Positions 7,973 through 10,374 of a stretch of DNA of 10,374 bases are shown piece after piece. The DNA comes from Candidatus Bathyarchaeota archaeon (GTDB lineage Archaea; Thermoproteota; Bathyarchaeia; Bathyarchaeales; Bathycorpusculaceae). Position numbers and translations under genes: made by a program. A model generated the notes under the pieces. That model saw only the letters and a list, made by a program, of their open reading frames with translations, did no database searches and had not been told where the DNA came from. The stretch spans positions 1 through 10,374 of the forward strand of contig JACUTN010000027.1 in NCBI GenBank assembly GCA_014859805.1. Reading direction: 5' to 3'. Position 1 is the first letter of the stretch. Each line of letters starts with the position of its first letter.

Positions 7973-8242
7973 ATGAGCACTGTTGAAGACTATGTGGCTA
8001 GAATTGAAGAAACATGCGGTGAAGAAAAACAGTTTGTTGTGATATTTAAATACGACCTGAGAAATCAAGCCATCGCAAAAATCCTGAAGAAAGCAAAAGT
8101 GGAAAAATCATTTTCTCGAATAACCTTTGATTTAACCTTTGAAAACGTCTCTTTTCGTCTTTACGGGACTGGAAAGGCTATTTTTCGGAACTTGAAGAAC
8201 AAGGAAGAGTTGGAGAAAGTTCTAGCTGATCTCTTACTATGA
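7973..8242 (+). CDS. Small unrecognised protein, last gene of the Fe-S operon
   Basis: I do not recognise this 89-residue protein as a named family. It starts 3 nt after the sufS stop, so it almost certainly belongs to the same operon. The predicted pattern is helix (2-14), strand (21-28), helix (30-42), strands (48-55, 58-65, 67-72) and helix (76-88). The stretch RLYGTGKAIFRNLKNKEELE looks like the end of one repeat of TATA-binding protein, where a strand leads into a Gly-Lys pair, another strand, then a helix. That resemblance is by eye and could be superficial. It has one cysteine (Cys15), no signal peptide and no membrane segment. A role as a partner or regulator of the cluster machinery is a guess from position only. 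Confidence 0.8.
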   Translation: MSTVEDYVARIEETCGEEKQFVVIFKYDLRNQAIAKILKKAKVEKSFSRITFDLTFENVSFRLYGTGKAIFRNLKNKEELEKVLADLLL

Positions 8243-8272
8243 TCAATCTAACTAGTCATTTATCCCCTTGAA

Positions 8273-8452
8273 ATGGGAAAAACTCGAGAAAGTAAACCAG
8301 CTTCAACACCTGTACCCCCACACATATCCCATTTGCCTTCAAATGAGGTTTCTATGTTGAAAAATATAGGAGGGTCTACTGTTTTTGCGTTGCGAAAAGA
8401 AATCACATGCATTCCTTGGGCATATTTGAAGCCTAGGAATAACGATGCATAG
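8273..8452 (+). CDS. Possible small ORF, 59 residues, unrecognised
   Basis: An ATG at 8273 opens 59 codons to a TAG at 8450-8452. The peptide begins MGKTRESKPASTPVPPHISH, is proline- and serine-rich at first, then more hydrophobic (STVFALRKEITCIPWAYL). There is no Shine-Dalgarno before it and the 3' part overlaps a hairpin, so it may be a chance frame. An internal ATG at 8354 is an alternative start. I do not recognise the peptide. Confidence 0.25.
   Translation: MGKTRESKPASTPVPPHISHLPSNEVSMLKNIGGSTVFALRKEITCIPWAYLKPRNNDA
8364..8387 (+). repeat. Degenerate direct repeat, copy 1
   Basis: This copy reads ATATA, then GGAGGG, TCTA, and GTTTTTG. It matches copy 2 at 8460-8483 in about 19 of 25 aligned columns, with a one-base gap on each side. 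The spacing between copies is 96 bp. Confidence 0.4.
8407..8450. repeat. Imperfect inverted repeat (bulged hairpin)
   Basis: ATTCCT (8411-8416), a bulged T, and GGGC (8418-8421) pair with GCCT (8431-8434) and AGGAAT (8435-8440) around a 9-nt AT-rich loop; one pair is G-T. An outer ATGC (8407-8410) can pair with GCAT (8447-8450) across a 6-nt internal loop. It lies directly upstream of the TATA-like box at 8457. It could be an RNA structure, an operator or a terminator-like element, though no T-run follows. Confidence 0.5.
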
Positions 8453-8476
8453 ACTCTATATATAAGGGAGGTCTAT
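8449..8476 (+). promoter_or_regulatory. TATA-like box enclosed in a 6-bp inverted repeat
   Basis: TATATATAAGG (8457-8467) is the strongest TATA-like sequence of the window. It is flanked by ATAGAC (8449-8454) and GTCTAT (8471-8476), an inverted repeat that would suit a repressor site. No convincing gene follows on the plus strand: only a 56-codon TTG frame at 8481-8651, which runs antisense into the next gene. Confidence 0.35.
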
Positions 8477-8483
8477 CGTTTTG
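8460..8483 (+). repeat. Degenerate direct repeat, copy 2
   Basis: This copy reads ATATAAGGGAGG, then TCTA and GTTTTG. It overlaps the TATA-like box and the right arm of the inverted repeat. It pairs with copy 1 at 8364-8387. Confidence 0.4.
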
Positions 8484-8560
8484 ACAGAGCTTAAGTTTCC
8501 ACTAAGATTCTGGGGGCTTCCATGCACACTGAGAGACCGTTTCAGAACTTGCTTCCAGGA

Positions 8561-9040
8561 TCATTCTTCCGAAAAAACTTTAGCGACCTTTTGCAGCTCC
8601 CGCGTTATCGGCATCAGAAATTTGACTCTCTTTTCAACTTCTGATTTATAGGAGTCAATGATTGATTCTAGCTTTGCCATAATTTCACCAGTGATCTCCA
8701 CAAGCAGGTCGTGGTTCTCCTTGTCTGCAAGATTAAGTATTTCCACTTTTCCGTTTCTGTAAACCAGCACTAGCTGTCCAGTGAGATGCAAATGAGCTTT
8801 ACTTATTTGCTCACTATAACTTTCAGGAAGAGACGACACAGAAATCTCAAGCGTTTTGCTGAAAGGCTTCAAGATTTTAAGCAAAGAATTAAAAAATTCA
8901 TTCACCAAATTCTCTTCTTCCATTTCAGTTTCAGATATCTGCCCCGCTTTTTTCTGCATTTCCTTTTTTCGTCTAATTGTTTTTGAACCAATTCCTTTAG
9001 CGTTGAGGTAGCTGCTTCGAAGAGTCTGAAGTAGCTTCAT
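8561..9040 (-). CDS. Unrecognised 159-residue protein
   Basis: I do not recognise the family. Residues 1-31 are strongly basic (IRRKKEMQKK), residues 36-60 look helical and acidic at first, 64-70 and 83-103 look like strands (AHLHLTGQLVLVYRNGKVEI), and 108-157 form long charged helices with possible coiled-coil character. There are no cysteines, no signal peptide and no membrane segment, so it is probably cytosolic. It begins 30 nt after the end of the nitroreductase gene on the same strand and could share its transcript. No clear Shine-Dalgarno precedes the ATG at 9040; Met28 and Met40 are alternative starts. The intact length and coding-like composition argue for a real gene. Confidence 0.75.
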   Translation of the reverse strand: MKLLQTLRSSYLNAKGIGSKTIRRKKEMQKKAGQISETEMEEENLVNEFFNSLLKILKPFSKTLEISVSSLPESYSEQISKAHLHLTGQLVLVYRNGKVEILNLADKENHDLLVEITGEIMAKLESIIDSYKSEVEKRVKFLMPITRELQKVAKVFSEE

Positions 9041-9070
9041 AAAGTGAGGGTACGCTCAACGTGCTAAGTG

Positions 9071-9643
9071 CTAGCTCAGGAACTCTGCGACTTCGTCAAC
9101 CGATTTTCTAGGTCGAGGCTCTGGAATATGTGCAGGCCATCCAATTGCGATTGCTGCCATTAGTTTCCAAGGCTTGCCAAGGTGCTGCTCCAAGGCGTCA
9201 AGCGTGTAGTAGATGTCGCCTCCACACAGTTCCTAGTCCTAACGAATAAGCCTTAAGAAGCATGTTCTGAATCGCCGCCGCAACACTGTGCGTTTCAGTC
9301 TCCCAACCCATCTCCCCAGCATCCAAACCATAATCACAACAGTAGCCTCCTCCATAACCCCACAAGAACCAAAAGAAGAACCCATATTCTCCTTACCAAT
9401 CCTCTTAGAAACCACGTCCAACTCACGCCTAAACACATCAGTCAAACCCTTCTTCGCCTCACCAGTCAACACAGTAAAACGCCACTGCTGACCATTCTTC
9501 GCCGAAGGAGCAAAAGTACCAGCCTCAATCACCTGCCTAACCAAATCATCCGACACACTCTTGTCCATGTAACTCCGAACACTTCTCCTGCCCTTTATCG
9601 CCTCGTCTAAATCAATATGCCCCACCAAGCCCTGTCCAATCAA
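9071..9643 (-). pseudogene. Nitroreductase family protein, interrupted by two compensating frameshifts
   Basis: Three segments together make a normal nitroreductase of about 190 residues, an FMN enzyme family that reduces nitro or related compounds with NAD(P)H. Segment 1 (9643 to about 9325) holds RRSVRSY, FAPSAKNGQQWRF and EEATVVIMV. Segment 2, in another frame (about 9323-9225), gives LDAGEMGWETETHSVAAAIQ and KAYSLGLGTV. Segment 3, back in the first frame (about 9227-9071), gives GGDIYYTLDALEQHLGKPWK, AIAIGWPAH and EPRPRKSVDEVAEFLS before a TAG. The first shift fits loss of one G near 9323; the second fits loss of two bases, or gain of one, near 9221-9226. Segment 1 alone meets a stop at 9239-9241. 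The rest is well preserved, so this is either a very young pseudogene or an assembly error. The start is unsure: TTG at 9643, or TTG/GTG at 9628/9625. feoB ends 38 nt upstream. Confidence 0.85.
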
Positions 9644-9681
9644 GATTTGGCTATAACAACCTTCCGCCCGAAACTATGCTT

Positions 9682-10374
9682 TCACATTCCTGTTAGCATC
9701 AATATTCTATACGCTATTCCACCGACAAAAATCGCAAATCCAATCTCAAAAACCGTGATAAACAACGCTCTTCTCCATCCCTGCTCCTTAACCAAAGCCG
9801 CAATTGTTGCAACGCACGGAATATAGAGCATCGCCACCAAAGTAAACACAATCATTTGAACAGGTCCGAAGCCCGGTACATTTGCAAAGTCTGTTGTTCC
9901 AAATTCCGTTTCAAATAGCGCTAAGAGCGTAAACAAGGTCAACTCTTTTCTCAACACTCCGAAAATCAACGTTATCCCTGTGATTGTAGGCAATCCCAGC
10001 CAAACGAAAGTTACAGGGCTGAGAATGTTAGCAATGGGTTTTAACAAGCCGAGAATGTCTACGAGTTTGATTATGAAGCTGCCAGCTATTATCAGCGGAA
10101 AAGCCATTATGATAAATTCTTTCAACCTAAACCATGTTTGCTTCACCACTGTCTTCAAGTGCGGCGTTCTATAATCATGCATCTCCATTATCAAACCAGT
10201 CGGCTCACCCGGCAAGACCTTGAACGCTATTCTTCCAAGAACAAAAATAATCAGCAAATCAATAACGTACAACAGCAACGCCCATTCAAAACCAACATAC
10301 GCACCCACCAAACCAAGAATAATAACCGAAGTCGCCGCACAAGGCACCAAAGTAACAACAAAAGTTGCGAGAAA
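9682..10374 (-). CDS. feoB: FeoB ferrous iron transporter, C-terminal part (5' end outside window)
   Basis: The frame is open from the window edge and ends at TGA 9684-9682, giving 231 residues of the membrane domain of FeoB, a GTPase-coupled Fe(II) importer of usually 600-700 residues. The N-terminal G domain lies outside. Visible parts are VTLVPCAATSVIILGLVG (first Gate region), a hydrophobic stretch at about 31-48, the soluble MHDYRTPHLKTVVKQTW loop, LRKELTLFTLLALF, and the second Gate region YIPCVATIAALVKEQGWRRA. There are about five membrane helices. The first Gate motif reads PCAAT where most homologues have an Arg after the small residues. An internal TTG at 10350 is not the start, as the same frame continues upstream with family-like sequence. 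It is followed 38 nt later by the nitroreductase gene on the same strand. Confidence 0.93.
   Translation of the reverse strand, partial: FLATFVVTLVPCAATSVIILGLVGAYVGFEWALLLYVIDLLIIFVLGRIAFKVLPGEPTGLIMEMHDYRTPHLKTVVKQTWFRLKEFIIMAFPLIIAGSFIIKLVDILGLLKPIANILSPVTFVWLGLPTITGITLIFGVLRKELTLFTLLALFETEFGTTDFANVPGFGPVQMIVFTLVAMLYIPCVATIAALVKEQGWRRALFITVFEIGFAIFVGGIAYRILMLTGM

Larger units (their letters stand above)
8243..8560. other. Gene-poor spacer with several repeats
   Basis: This 318-bp stretch lies between two convergent units. It holds one possible short ORF, a bulged hairpin, a TATA-like box in an inverted repeat, and a degenerate direct repeat (listed separately). There is also a 6-bp stem CATTTG/CAAATG at 8330-8335 and 8340-8345 around a CCTT loop, and AAATGGG at 8271-8277 could pair with CCCATTT at 8328-8334. 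No tRNA, T-rich terminator or known riboswitch was recognised. Confidence 0.6.

Noticed and set aside
8243..8560. CRISPR array, tRNA or insertion-sequence remnant in the spacer
   Set aside because: There are only two degenerate repeat copies, no cloverleaf, and no transposase fragment or target duplication.
8481..8651. 56-codon TTG frame after the strong TATA-like box, preceded by GGGAGG
   Set aside because: The predicted transcription start would fall after the GGGAGG, the frame runs antisense into the 159-residue gene, and the peptide is unconvincing. Kept only as a possible transcript.
9239..9241. Programmed frameshifting in the nitroreductase
   Set aside because: There are two shifts with no slippery heptamer seen at either, in a family not known for recoding; lesion or sequencing error is simpler.
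9682..10350. TTG at 10350 as the FeoB start
   Set aside because: The frame stays open to the window edge with family-like sequence, and the G domain must lie upstream.

Overview
The window looks archaeal, most likely an uncultivated Thermoproteota (TACK) lineage such as Bathyarchaeia; that placement is an inference from gene content. The support is a full-length Hel308-type helicase, TTG and GTG starts, TATA-like boxes upstream of transcription units, an asparagine synthetase-like protein that starts Met-Gly-Ala, and an ISC/SUF-type operon of mixed parentage. Base composition is moderately AT-rich throughout. No rRNA, tRNA, CRISPR array, transposase or integrase was seen.

Layout. Positions 1-1199 (minus) hold an asparagine synthetase-like gene whose 3' end is cut by the window edge. 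A short divergent spacer leads to purB (1274-2641, plus, TTG start with a clear Shine-Dalgarno). purB converges on the Hel308 gene (2638-4869, minus), and one CTAG supplies both stop codons. A 141-bp divergent promoter region then leads to a tight plus-strand operon at 5011-8242. Its genes are a NifS/IscS-like protein with an altered active site, an IscU-like Fe-S scaffold, a canonical SufS-type cysteine desulfurase, and an unrecognised 89-residue protein. Spacings are +2, -1 and +3 nt. Positions 8243-8560 carry no convincing gene but do contain a possible 59-codon ORF, a bulged hairpin, a TATA box inside a 6-bp inverted repeat, and a degenerate direct repeat. The minus strand then carries, in the order of transcription, the C-terminal part of FeoB (9682-10374, 5' end cut by the window), a nitroreductase gene with two compensating frameshifts (9071-9643), and an unrecognised 159-residue protein (8561-9040).

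How the genes fit together. The central operon is a Fe-S cluster or sulfur-mobilisation unit: SufS would release sulfur from cysteine as a persulfide and the IscU-like protein would be the scaffold. The first gene keeps the PLP lysine and catalytic cysteine but has replaced most other substrate-site residues, so its role is open. FeoB (ferrous iron import) lies nearby on the other strand, thematically related but not in the same operon. The most original candidate here is this four-gene unit, with its remodelled desulfurase paralogue and a small last gene that may have a TBP-half-like fold.
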